Positions 7,734 through 14,909 of a DNA stretch of 52,077 nucleotides are shown in pieces (within the stretch, counting starts at the first letter, position 1; each line of letters begins with the position of its first letter). The stretch covers positions 1 to 52,077 of the forward strand of contig NZ_JAHESE010000040.1 in assembly GCF_018598175.1 (NCBI RefSeq), written 5' to 3'. This DNA comes from Dawidia cretensis. GTDB lineage: Bacteria > Bacteroidota > Bacteroidia > Cytophagales > Cyclobacteriaceae. Below the pieces are notes generated by a model. The model saw only the letters and a program-made list of their open reading frames with translations, was not told the DNA's origin and ran no database searches. The translations under genes and the position numbers were made by a program.

Positions 7734-8159
7734 ATGGAGCTGGCACTGATCAGGACAAAATACCCTGACGGAACCAATGGGGAGTTTCGATATGAAAGCA
7801 ACTTGATTTGCTACGCCATCGAGCTCCCCTGGCTCCTGAACAGGCGCAACGTGTCGTGTATACCCGATGGCCGCTATCGGCTGCTATCGCGGTATTCGCC
7901 GAAACACAAGCTTCACCTGTGCGTGACCGATGTACCCGGTCGCAGCAGTATCCTGCTGCACCCGGCCAACAACGCGAAGCGTGAGCTGCTGGGTTGTATC
8001 GCGCCCGTGCTGGAACTGACCGGCCCCGGCCAGGGCCGGCAGTCGCGGCTGGCAAACGAGATACTGAAAAGCCTGGTACTGCCCGTGATCCACAGCGAAG
8101 AAGTGTGGTTGACAATTTCTTCTACTCCAAGTCAAATTTTAAACGAACAAAAAAAATGA
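7734..8159 (+). CDS. DUF5675 family protein
   Basis: The protein has 141 residues and matches the DUF5675 layout as I know it: an N-terminal LIRTKYPDGTNGEF strand, a central IELPW, the signature NVSCIPDGRYRL, VPGRSSILLHPAN with a conserved His, and LLGCIAPV with a conserved Cys. The Cys/His pattern resembles L,D-transpeptidase-like or peptidoglycan-active folds, and the family is frequent in phage-like and Bacteroidetes loci, often near lysis genes. Catalysis is not established. An AGGCAGG-type ribosome site precedes ATG 7734. The stop overlaps the start of the holin-like gene (ATGA). Confidence 0.85.
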   Translation: MELALIRTKYPDGTNGEFRYESNLICYAIELPWLLNRRNVSCIPDGRYRLLSRYSPKHKLHLCVTDVPGRSSILLHPANNAKRELLGCIAPVLELTGPGQGRQSRLANEILKSLVLPVIHSEEVWLTISSTPSQILNEQKK

Positions 8160-8434
8160 ACATTCTTGAACGCGCAAAAGCGCCAACCCCTAAATTCTTT
8201 CGCGTGCTCCGCACCATAGGCCTGTCGTTATTGGCAGCCGGCGGTGCGCTGGTCGCAAGTCCCATCGCAGTGCCCGCCGTCGTGGCCACCGTTGCCGGAT
8301 ACCTCACCGTAGCCGGCGGTGTACTCGCAGCCGTCAGCCAGGTAACGGTGAAACAGAGTGACGGTGAGAGTGAGAGCGAGAGCGATGATGATCCGGAACA
8401 AGATGATGATCTGGAAGAGGACAACCTGTATTAA
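8156..8434 (+). CDS. Holin-like small membrane protein with acidic tail
   Basis: The protein has 92 residues. It has two hydrophobic segments (about 20-40 and 43-62: IGLSLLAAGGALVASPIAV and VVATVAGYLTVAGGVLAAV) separated by a short Pro turn, then a strongly acidic tail (SDGESESESDDDPEQ...). Two membrane passes, small size and a charged C-terminus fit phage holins, and coupling to the DUF5675 gene suits a lysis-like pair. The DNA encoding the tail resembles family-2 intergenic repeats. The ATG overlaps the previous stop, so 8156 is the secure start. Holin function is inferred. Confidence 0.65.
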   Translation: MNILERAKAPTPKFFRVLRTIGLSLLAAGGALVASPIAVPAVVATVAGYLTVAGGVLAAVSQVTVKQSDGESESESDDDPEQDDDLEEDNLY

Positions 8435-8440
8435 ATGACG

Positions 8441-8475
8441 AAAGGCCGTTCCCGAAAGGAGACGGCCTTTTTTTT
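8441..8475. terminator. Bidirectional terminator between convergent genes
   Basis: AAAGGCCGT (8441-8449) pairs with ACGGCCTTT (8462-8470) to give a 9-bp stem with a 12-base loop, and further T follow to 8475. It sits between the holin-like gene (ends 8434) and the ATPase gene reading toward it (ends 8485). Confidence 0.85.
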
Positions 8476-8484
8476 CCATTGATT

Positions 8485-9099
8485 TTACTTTCCACGCTTG
8501 TCGGGCGCTTTTTCATCAAACGCTATCAGGTTCATTTGTTCCCGCAGCCGCGACCGCACGCGGTCGCCATACGTTTTCTCCAGCGTGCCCGCGGACAGGT
8601 TGGTCGTGATATGCGTAACCATCCCCTGGCTGGCGTACAAGTCATGCCGGCTTAACAAGATCTCGCCCATGACATTGCAGTCATTGCCGAAATATTTGAA
8701 GTTACGCTCCGCCCCGAGATCGTCGAAGCAATAGATCTTCGGCGTGGAGCCGTTGTACGAAAACTTGCTGTACCGGCCGATCACTTCGTACCCCTCTTGT
8801 ATAAAATCAAGGCTGACCTCGCGACACGGCCGTACGGTATAGTTACGACCGGGACCGGGGATATAGTTCATCAATGTCATCAAGGCCGTCTTTCCACAGC
8901 CGACGGGACCCGAAAGCAGGATGCCCTTCGCCAGGTCGATGCCGAGTGTCGTAGCCTCCCCTTCCAGCTGCAGGAAATATACCAGCAGTTTCCGGATGAC
9001 GGGATGATCTTCACGTCGGATGTGAAAAGACGGACCAAAGAGCTTTTTGCCGTGTCGATCCAGGAACGACACGCACCAATTAAAATCAAAATTTTTCAT
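8485..9099 (-). CDS. DnaC/IstB-like AAA+ ATPase
   Basis: The protein has 204 residues. The Walker A motif GPVGCGKT (residues 64-71), Walker B in KIYCFDDLGAE, a sensor-1-like ITTNLS and an arginine-rich VRSRLREQ region match replicative helicase loaders and IstB-type ATPases. The N-terminal 55 residues are a short adaptor rather than a full DnaC binding domain. Such proteins load helicase at phage or plasmid origins or assist transposition. It is the last gene of a leftward set with a putative replication protein, an HTH protein and a helical protein. The family-2 repeat separates it from the upstream gene by 94 bases. Confidence 0.85.
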   Translation of the reverse strand: MKNFDFNWCVSFLDRHGKKLFGPSFHIRREDHPVIRKLLVYFLQLEGEATTLGIDLAKGILLSGPVGCGKTALMTLMNYIPGPGRNYTVRPCREVSLDFIQEGYEVIGRYSKFSYNGSTPKIYCFDDLGAERNFKYFGNDCNVMGEILLSRHDLYASQGMVTHITTNLSAGTLEKTYGDRVRSRLREQMNLIAFDEKAPDKRGK

Positions 9100-9112
9100 G
9101 TAGGTAGGGAAT

Positions 9113-9191
9113 CAGCGTGAGCGCGAGTGTGAGCGCGAAGAAAAAAAACAGAACACCATCTTCGCTCTCGCGCGCACACGCACGCACACTG
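9113..9191. repeat. Family-2 GA/CT-rich inverted repeat
   Basis: A left arm CAGCGTGAGCGCGAG... (9113-9141) and an imperfectly complementary right arm TCTTCGCTCTCGCGC... (9159-9191) flank an A-rich centre. The same arms occur at 33739-33772 (single arm) and 36630-36709 (both arms). It lies between two leftward genes and could form a long hairpin in the transcript. Confidence 0.7.
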
Positions 9192-9193
9192 TT

Positions 9194-10057
9194 TTATAGG
9201 GGTTCTGAGTAATTTTGCGGGCCCGGTGAAGCCAACGAACCGGGTGTCGGTCCGTTGTGCGGGTTGAAGCGCGGTGCGTTCAGGATCCAGTGCCGGGCCG
9301 CCGATCGCCAGTTGTGTACCCTTAACTTCTCACTTATTTTCCAGCCTTTGGCTGCGTAGTAGTGGTAGAATTTTTCGGCTTCGACGCGTGTGCTGTAGAG
9401 TGAGGCGAAGAAAAGATAGACGTCGTCGAGGCCGCCAGGGATGGCTTCGGGTCGATCGCCGGCAGGTCGGTCGCCGGCCCCGCCCCCCCGGGTGTTATTT
9501 TTTTCTTCCGCGCCGGGCGTCTGCACCGGATGGGTAAAATCGTTACCGAAATCTGAAATTGGATGGGCTTGCTCATTATCATTTAAATTGTTTTGAATGT
9601 TTGTATTGTTTATATAGTTTATATTATGTGTACCCCGCTTGGTATCGTCGCTGGACTCACCTGTGGGATCACGCTGAGGCTCACGAACGTCACTCGTCAG
9701 TGGCCTGTCGTCGGGCTCACCATTGGGCTCACATTGTGTCTCATAAACGTCTGCATTTTTTCCACCATCAAACCTGCGCATCAACACCAGGCAAGGCTCA
9801 AAATGATGGCGGGCCGGCTCGTATGAAAAATAACCCCACTCGGCCAGCTCCCGCATACATTTAGCATACGTCTTACGCGTCCGAATTTTAGAACGTGCCA
9901 TGAGCTCATCGCGGTAGATCCGCATGGGATTCTGAAACCGGTGCTCATTCCACGTTTGAAACAAAGCCCAGTATAAGCACATATGGTATGTCTCAATCCG
10001 ACTATCGGCTTCGAGCTTGTACATGATCGCCCGAATGTGTTTGACAAAGTTTACCAT
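9194..10057 (-). CDS. Putative replication-initiation / DnaD-like protein
   Basis: The protein has 287 residues. The N-terminal 100 residues form a winged-helix-like region (LYWALFQTWNEHRFQNPMRIYRDELMARSKIRTRKTYAKCMRELAEWGYFSYEP, read as separate helices). It has the logic of phage and plasmid replication proteins that test for a DNA site and a following wing. A low-complexity linker rich in Asn, Asp and Gly follows (to about 205). A C-terminal helical segment (VYLFFASLYSTRVEAEKFYHYYAAKGWKIS) resembles DnaD-type domains. It starts 5 bases after the HTH gene, so they are one operon. Family assignment is by layout only. Confidence 0.7.
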   Translation of the reverse strand: MVNFVKHIRAIMYKLEADSRIETYHMCLYWALFQTWNEHRFQNPMRIYRDELMARSKIRTRKTYAKCMRELAEWGYFSYEPARHHFEPCLVLMRRFDGGKNADVYETQCEPNGEPDDRPLTSDVREPQRDPTGESSDDTKRGTHNINYINNTNIQNNLNDNEQAHPISDFGNDFTHPVQTPGAEEKNNTRGGGAGDRPAGDRPEAIPGGLDDVYLFFASLYSTRVEAEKFYHYYAAKGWKISEKLRVHNWRSAARHWILNAPRFNPHNGPTPGSLASPGPQNYSEPL

Positions 10058-10062
10058 AGCGT

Positions 10063-10359
10063 TTAGGCGTTAACGACCTGCTGAGAAGCCAGGAAGTTGT
10101 TGATATCACTTACGCGCAGGTATAAGAGTCCCTCGACGCGTATCGAAGGCAAGCCGGTTTTACGAAGCTTGTACAAAGTGCTGGAAGAAATCTGCATAAA
10201 GCGACAGGCCTCTTCCGGGCGCAGGTAGTCAGGTGGTGGCGCATTCGGTCGCTGGGCCACCAGGGTCTGTACTTCGTCGAGCAGGTCTTTGCGTAAATCG
10301 CGGTACAGTGCTGCGCGGACTGCCTGCAGCTCATCGGTTGTTAAAGGATGTAATGACAT
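10063..10359 (-). CDS. Excisionase-type helix-turn-helix protein
   Basis: From ATG 10359 the protein has 98 residues; a Met two codons earlier is also possible. The C-terminal half (LRPEEACRFMQISSSTLYKLRKTG, then VEGLLYLRVSDINNFLAS) is the compact MerR-like HTH_17 fold used by excisionases and Bacteroidetes mobile-element regulators. The N-terminal half is a helix with conserved-looking LRKDLLDEVQTLVAQ. In such elements the protein guides excision or activates the downstream replication genes. It is immediately upstream of the replication-like gene. No integrase partner is seen here. Confidence 0.85.
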   Translation of the reverse strand: MSLHPLTTDELQAVRAALYRDLRKDLLDEVQTLVAQRPNAPPPDYLRPEEACRFMQISSSTLYKLRKTGLPSIRVEGLLYLRVSDINNFLASQQVVNA

Positions 10360-10412
10360 ATACATGGATTTAAATATGTCACCAAAATACTGCGGGGCGA
10401 TACTGCCGCGCC

Positions 10413-10456
10413 AGCGGTAAGGAGGGTAAAAAAAATTACCCCCCCTTTACCCCCCG
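10413..10456. promoter_or_regulatory. C/G-run inverted and direct repeats upstream of the HTH gene
   Basis: AGCGGTAAGGAGGGTAA is followed, after a run of A, by TTACCCCCCC and TTTACCCCCC and then GCT. GGGTAA (10424-10429) pairs with TTACCC (10436-10441), and TTACCCCCC is also directly repeated. It lies between the helical protein gene and the HTH gene, just upstream of the latter's start. It may be an operator, an origin-like iteron or a terminator for the upstream gene. Confidence 0.4.
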
Positions 10457-10520
10457 CTGTAAAAACGCCGGAACAAGGCATTTTGAACACCGGTATAGCA
10501 TACTTTTCCTAAAAATATCT

Positions 10521-11759
10521 CTAACTTTTTTCGCCCTTGCGGAACGCTTCGATCTGGCGGAGAATTTCATGGCATAAATCGGATGCGTATCGACAGGCAG
10601 CTTCGGAGGGATTGTTGAACGCTTCTATAACACTTTTCCACGACGGCGCTTTGGCACACGGTGTCGAATATTTCGCGGCGACATGTCGACAGATCTCGCT
10701 GACATTGGTCTCTCTATAAAACTTACTTTCAAACAGAAACTTGTAAAATCCTGAAGCGTTGTCAACAGACAGCGCAATGTCCAGTCGCTCCTTCCGGGGC
10801 ACGTCCTTCTGTGGTATACGATCCTGCCGGGGCTTTACTTTTATCGATGTCTCTGCCAACGTCTGATGATACGCATATTCCTCGTCCATCCATGTCATCA
10901 GCCGTGTGTGAAGCGCTTCGTTCTCCGGTAGCAATGCAATTTTCCGTGTAGGGCGGGCATCCATAATCAAGCGACGGTAATGCTTTGTACGGACCGCGTA
11001 TTCTTCTTCTGCCGACTCACCCCGGTCCAGCTCCGTCGAAATGTATCGCATGCAATAATCCAGGTATTGATCTTTATTGAAGTTATAGCGTATCAGCACA
11101 TGCAGCAAAGCCTCTTCGGTATCAGCAGCCTGGGTACGTGTGAGATCCTGCAGCTGGCTCCACAGGCCGCGCAGGTATAGCCACTCGCGATGGGTCAGTA
11201 GCGGAAACCGCTCCGGCATGATTACTTCGCAGAACGGCTGAATCACGACGTCGCGCAGGTATTCGGAAAGCTCATCCTCCCGAAACCAGCGGAAGATAGC
11301 GTCCATCTCATTCGAGATTTTTTCTTTCCACACTTCGCGCTGACCGTCGCACAACGGTATACCGTAATCAAACTGTTTCGGGTAATGATGTTCTATATAC
11401 TCCAGGAGTCCCTCCAGTTCTTCAAACAGGTGGCTCGCGGGCGAGCAACGGTATATTCCAAGATTTTCCCGTACCTGCTGGATTTCCTGGGCTCCGCCCC
11501 GCGCAACGACTACATTGATCAATTCCATCAGCTTCTGCTGTACCCGCCGGACATGGTACCGGCAATCATACTGCTTCGACACGCGCACTAACAACAATTC
11601 TTGTTTTATACGCTCGATCTCCAGGTGGAGCGTATTCCTTACATGCCCCATATCCTTGCCGGAGCCTTTTGCATTCCGTTTGGGTAATAGATATTTATGC
11701 ACCAATTCTGTCAACGACGCTAGAACCTGAAGGAGTGCAGGATTTGTAGAATCTTCCAT
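10521..11759 (-). CDS. Large helical protein of unknown function
   Basis: The protein has 412 residues, is almost entirely alpha-helical in appearance, is rich in Glu, Arg, Tyr and Leu, and has no signal or membrane segment. Visible elements are an N-terminal helical bundle (LHLEIERIKQELLLVRVSKQYDCRYHVRRVQQ), a middle part with LDYCMRYISTELDRGESAEEEY, and a C-terminal region (DNASGFYKFLFESKFYRETNVSEICRHVAAKYSTP) that reads like a small winged-helix or regulatory domain. It is the most upstream gene of the leftward replication-like set. A RteC-type regulator was considered but not supported. Function unknown. Confidence 0.7.
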   Translation of the reverse strand: MEDSTNPALLQVLASLTELVHKYLLPKRNAKGSGKDMGHVRNTLHLEIERIKQELLLVRVSKQYDCRYHVRRVQQKLMELINVVVARGGAQEIQQVRENLGIYRCSPASHLFEELEGLLEYIEHHYPKQFDYGIPLCDGQREVWKEKISNEMDAIFRWFREDELSEYLRDVVIQPFCEVIMPERFPLLTHREWLYLRGLWSQLQDLTRTQAADTEEALLHVLIRYNFNKDQYLDYCMRYISTELDRGESAEEEYAVRTKHYRRLIMDARPTRKIALLPENEALHTRLMTWMDEEYAYHQTLAETSIKVKPRQDRIPQKDVPRKERLDIALSVDNASGFYKFLFESKFYRETNVSEICRHVAAKYSTPCAKAPSWKSVIEAFNNPSEAACRYASDLCHEILRQIEAFRKGEKS

Positions 11760-11805
11760 ACAAACAATACTTTAGCATACGGGACGACTGACAGTCATCC
11801 GGTTG

Positions 11806-11848
11806 AGTTAAAAAAATAAAATAGAGGATCGGTCGTCCTTCGACCGAT
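11806..11848 (-). terminator. Hairpin with T-rich tail for leftward transcripts
   Basis: ATCGGTCG (11828-11835) and CGACCGAT (11841-11848) form a perfect 8-bp stem with a TCCTT loop. On the minus strand the stem is followed by a T-rich run (bases 11820 down to 11806). It may end the large leftward operon whose last stop is at 12109. The remainder of the 349-base gap 11760-12108 is AT-rich, with only a second hairpin at 12071-12097. Confidence 0.6.
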
Positions 11849-12070
11849 AGGTTAAAAAAAATTATGAATGGATATTATCTTACCGATATACCATAACGAT
11901 CAACATTCGGCGGAGCGAGGTCTTGCGAGTAACGATACAGTTGAGACATCATATAGTTTAGGGTTTAAGTGACAACAGCTATAGGGGTCTTCTATTTTAT
12001 AATGTCAATTATACCCGAAAATTTACGAATATCATCTATGCGTGTATGTTTATTTATACTTTTACAACGT

Positions 12071-12097
12071 TACCGGCCGGTGATTCACCGGCCGGTA
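12071..12097. repeat. Perfect 12-bp GC-rich hairpin after the permease operon
   Basis: TACCGGCCGGTG (12071-12082) and CACCGGCCGGTA (12086-12097) pair perfectly around an ATT loop, 12 bases downstream of the last permease stop. On the minus strand no T-run follows, so for that operon it is more likely an RNA-stabilising or attenuating hairpin. On the plus strand it is followed by TATATTTTTT and would look like a terminator, although no plus-strand gene precedes it. Confidence 0.75.
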
Positions 12098-12108
12098 TAT
12101 ATTTTTTA

Positions 12109-13455
12109 CTAAATAGCGTAAATTTTTCGAGAACGGAACCAGGTCCATCCCAGCAGCACCACGATGATGACGACCAACGGTAGCACCAGGGGAATCCAAC
12201 AAACGGTGTCCCTGGGCGGCAAATATTGAGGTTTAACGGCTGCCCAGTCTTCGTTTTTCACGGCGGCGCTTTCAAAGATCTTCGGATAGAAATACAGCCG
12301 GGTTCGCTCGTGAAACGTAGCGGTACTGTCGAGCAAGCGGATATAGTCGATCAGGCTGGTTTGGGCCAGGTCATTAAAATATAGCTGGGTATGCAGCGTG
12401 GGAATGGCGAGCGCCAGAGAACGACTGGTCTCTTCCCGTTGGAGCATCTTTTCGCGCATGGCACGGCTGTCTGCGCGCGCCTCTTCGTCCCCCATTTGCT
12501 GCATGGCGTAGTACCACAGCCAGTGGAAGGTCTCGTCAGGAACGCCGTATTTGGTAAACTGGGGATATCGGGCGTAAAACTTGTCCAGCGTAACTTTCTT
12601 GTCCTGGTCCCACTTTTCGTGGTAACCGTCGCGTTGTTTGACCATGGTACGGAGCGACTCGGGCACCGGATGCAACGTGGCAACGAGGTTGTTGACCGAC
12701 GCCGGCAACAGGATGGTCAGCGCCACCCAGATGGCCAGCAGCGTCAGCACTGTAAACCCCGAGCTCTTTTTAAAGAGCGCCAGCCAGAAGGTCAGGGCAA
12801 ACCAGCATGTACTATAGAGTACGCTCAGCACGACAAACGCCAGGAATGACTCCCCGGGGGGTATGGAAAGGATGATCGCCGCCACCAGCAGTAAAAAGAG
12901 CAGGAGCCCGTAAAGAAAGAGCGCCCGGACCAAAAACTTCGCCAGCAAAAATTGAAAGGCCGAACGCGACTGTACCACGATGGTCATCCAGGTACCCGAC
13001 TCCCGGTCTTCCGACAGGATATTGAAGGTGAATGCAATGATGACCAACGGAAATAAATAGAGGATAACAAACCCGAGGTCGAGGTTTCCCGATTGGAGCT
13101 GAACGGGATTCGTCAGGTCGGTGTCATACTTCTGCCCCTCCAGCGTACGGATGGTAATGCTCTGAATACCGGGGTTAACATCGCGTTGTCCGATGGACAG
13201 CGCCGACAGCTGATCGGGGGGACTGATGAGGGAAAATTTGAGATAATAAAGCAAGAGGCCCATCTCGTCGTGGGCAGCGACGTTGCGTGCGATATGCTCA
13301 CGTTGATGTTCCGTTGCCTGGACGATCCGTTCCTGCTGCTGCGCCAGAAATTGTTTTCCCATCAGGATCGACACCAACCCCATGACCAGCAACAGTGCCA
13401 GGGCGCCGACCGTGATGCGCGACCGGATAAATTGTTTTATCAAGAGTCTATACAT
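12109..13455 (-). CDS. ABC-2 type permease, DUF3526-like (second of pair)
   Basis: The protein has 448 residues. One N-terminal membrane segment (about 14-32) is followed by a long extracytoplasmic loop. Then come four or five segments (about 130-300, e.g. LGFVILYLFPLVIIAFTFNIL and VRALFLYGLLLFLLLVAAIIL), a second large soluble region (about 265-415), and a final C-terminal segment (WIPLVLPLVVIIVVLLGW). ILSEDRESGTW is the typical cytoplasmic motif of ABC-2 permeases. It is paralogous to the gene 3 bases upstream. With the ATPase at 17224 it should form a heterodimeric transporter of the inner membrane. Substrate inferred from context: a metal, metallophore or product of it. Confidence 0.85.
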   Translation of the reverse strand: MYRLLIKQFIRSRITVGALALLLVMGLVSILMGKQFLAQQQERIVQATEHQREHIARNVAAHDEMGLLLYYLKFSLISPPDQLSALSIGQRDVNPGIQSITIRTLEGQKYDTDLTNPVQLQSGNLDLGFVILYLFPLVIIAFTFNILSEDRESGTWMTIVVQSRSAFQFLLAKFLVRALFLYGLLLFLLLVAAIILSIPPGESFLAFVVLSVLYSTCWFALTFWLALFKKSSGFTVLTLLAIWVALTILLPASVNNLVATLHPVPESLRTMVKQRDGYHEKWDQDKKVTLDKFYARYPQFTKYGVPDETFHWLWYYAMQQMGDEEARADSRAMREKMLQREETSRSLALAIPTLHTQLYFNDLAQTSLIDYIRLLDSTATFHERTRLYFYPKIFESAAVKNEDWAAVKPQYLPPRDTVCWIPLVLPLVVIIVVLLGWTWFRSRKIYAI

Positions 13456-13458
13456 AGC

Positions 13459-14904
13459 TCAAATTGCTTTTAGTGTTTTTGACAGACGACCGACCCACCA
13501 GCAGGAGCCTACGCTCCACAGCAGCAACGCCAGCGCAGAAAACCATGCGCCGCGCAACGACGCACCCAGGGCGATTCCCTTCGGTTTAAAGTCGGGCAGC
13601 TCCTTCCAGTGATCGTGGCTGATGGCGAGGGGTTTATCCTGCGGCCCCGGTTTCCGGTTGCTGATCAGCGTCATCTGTAGTGCATTCATTTCCTGCGCCA
13701 TGGTATAACGATAGGCTTCGGCTTCCCCCTGAAATACTTTATAGGATTCAACGTCCGTTCCGGAAAGCGCCATCGAAAGGTTCCGGATGGCGGTAAACGG
13801 ATTGACCAGGGCGGCGGCCGTGGTCAGGCTGTTCTGTTTGTCGTAGAGACGAGTCAGTGCCTGTAAATGCTGTTGATAGATCTGCGCGCTGATGCGCTCG
13901 CCCTCGCGCATTACAAACCCGCTATAGTTAAAGGGAAGATGCTCGACCGAGTCTACTGCATGTCTGCGCAGCACCGAGTCGCGCAAGTGTTTGTAATGTG
14001 GATCGTCGGGGTTGTGGCTATCGCCTTGTTTCAGCACATCCTCTTCGATCGCGGTTTCAAACGCAACCCGGGAGGGTGCCGGGAAAAAGTAGCTTCCCAA
14101 CGCCTGCGAGGTTCGGGGAAGCAGCACGGCCAGCAGCAACCACACCCCTAACAGCTTCATCAACGCTGCTTTGGACGAATGGCTTCCCGCCGATACGGCT
14201 ACCGTGATGACACAGGCAATCGCGCTAAAAAGAAAATACGCCAGGGCTAGCCCGGCGAGTCGCCCCACCAGGTCCAGGTCAACGGAAACGTCCGAGGCGA
14301 TCAACAACAGGGCGGCACAAAAAAATGCGGGAACAACAATGACCATCGCGACGGCGAACAGTCCCAGGGACTTCCCGGTCAGGATCTCGCGCCACCGCGC
14401 GCCCTGCGTTAACAGGATTTTCAATGTGCCATTTTCGCGATCGACCGAGACCACACCGAATCCCAGGAACACGATGATCAACGGTACGATCATCTGCAGC
14501 AGCATGGCCAGGCTGATCTCGCCAAAACGGAGCAGCCCGGTTGAAAAGCTTGCTTCTGAAAAGTTAATTGTGTTTTGTTTGTGGGCTTCCAGGTACACGG
14601 CATTGCCGGTGAAGCTCTCCAGCCCAAAATCAAACAGGCTCAAGGGGTGTTTGATGCGAAAGGCGAACGTGCCGAAGTGCGCCATGCGGTGGGGATGTTT
14701 GTCGGGATTGTCCTCCCAGCGCTCGCGGGCTACTCGTTGATAGTGCTCACGCATGTCGTTTTGAACGGTATACATTTTCCACCCGCTGTAGGCCGCGTAG
14801 CCGATCATAAGGAACAATATGACCAGCACGCCATAGATCGCGCGCGAATGGAAGGCATTCTTCCAGCTTTGCCGCGCTAATAATACTACGATAGAACGGT
14901 TCAT
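13459..14904 (-). CDS. ABC-2 type permease, DUF3526-like (first of pair)
   Basis: The protein has 481 residues. An N-terminal membrane segment (about 22-42), a large loop with PLSLFDFGLESFTG, a motif GVVSVDRENGTLKILL (ABC-2 permease signature equivalent to the EDRESGTW of its partner), several membrane helices between 165 and 285, a soluble region with a possible helical hairpin, and a final helix near 450-470 match the DUF3526 architecture. It begins 5 bases after the TonB receptor stop and ends 3 bases before its paralogue, so translation is tightly linked. Two different permeases plus one ATPase suggest a heteromeric complex. Confidence 0.85.
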   Translation of the reverse strand: MNRSIVVLLARQSWKNAFHSRAIYGVLVILFLMIGYAAYSGWKMYTVQNDMREHYQRVARERWEDNPDKHPHRMAHFGTFAFRIKHPLSLFDFGLESFTGNAVYLEAHKQNTINFSEASFSTGLLRFGEISLAMLLQMIVPLIIVFLGFGVVSVDRENGTLKILLTQGARWREILTGKSLGLFAVAMVIVVPAFFCAALLLIASDVSVDLDLVGRLAGLALAYFLFSAIACVITVAVSAGSHSSKAALMKLLGVWLLLAVLLPRTSQALGSYFFPAPSRVAFETAIEEDVLKQGDSHNPDDPHYKHLRDSVLRRHAVDSVEHLPFNYSGFVMREGERISAQIYQQHLQALTRLYDKQNSLTTAAALVNPFTAIRNLSMALSGTDVESYKVFQGEAEAYRYTMAQEMNALQMTLISNRKPGPQDKPLAISHDHWKELPDFKPKGIALGASLRGAWFSALALLLWSVGSCWWVGRLSKTLKAI

Positions 14905-14909
14905 GGGTG

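Noticed and set aside
10521-11759. RteC-type regulator assignment
   Set aside because: Helical character and context are suggestive, but no characteristic RteC segment could be recognised.
12071-12097. Terminator for the leftward permease operon
   Set aside because: A perfect stem but no T-run on the minus strand; the hairpin at 11828-11848 with a T-rich tail is a better candidate.
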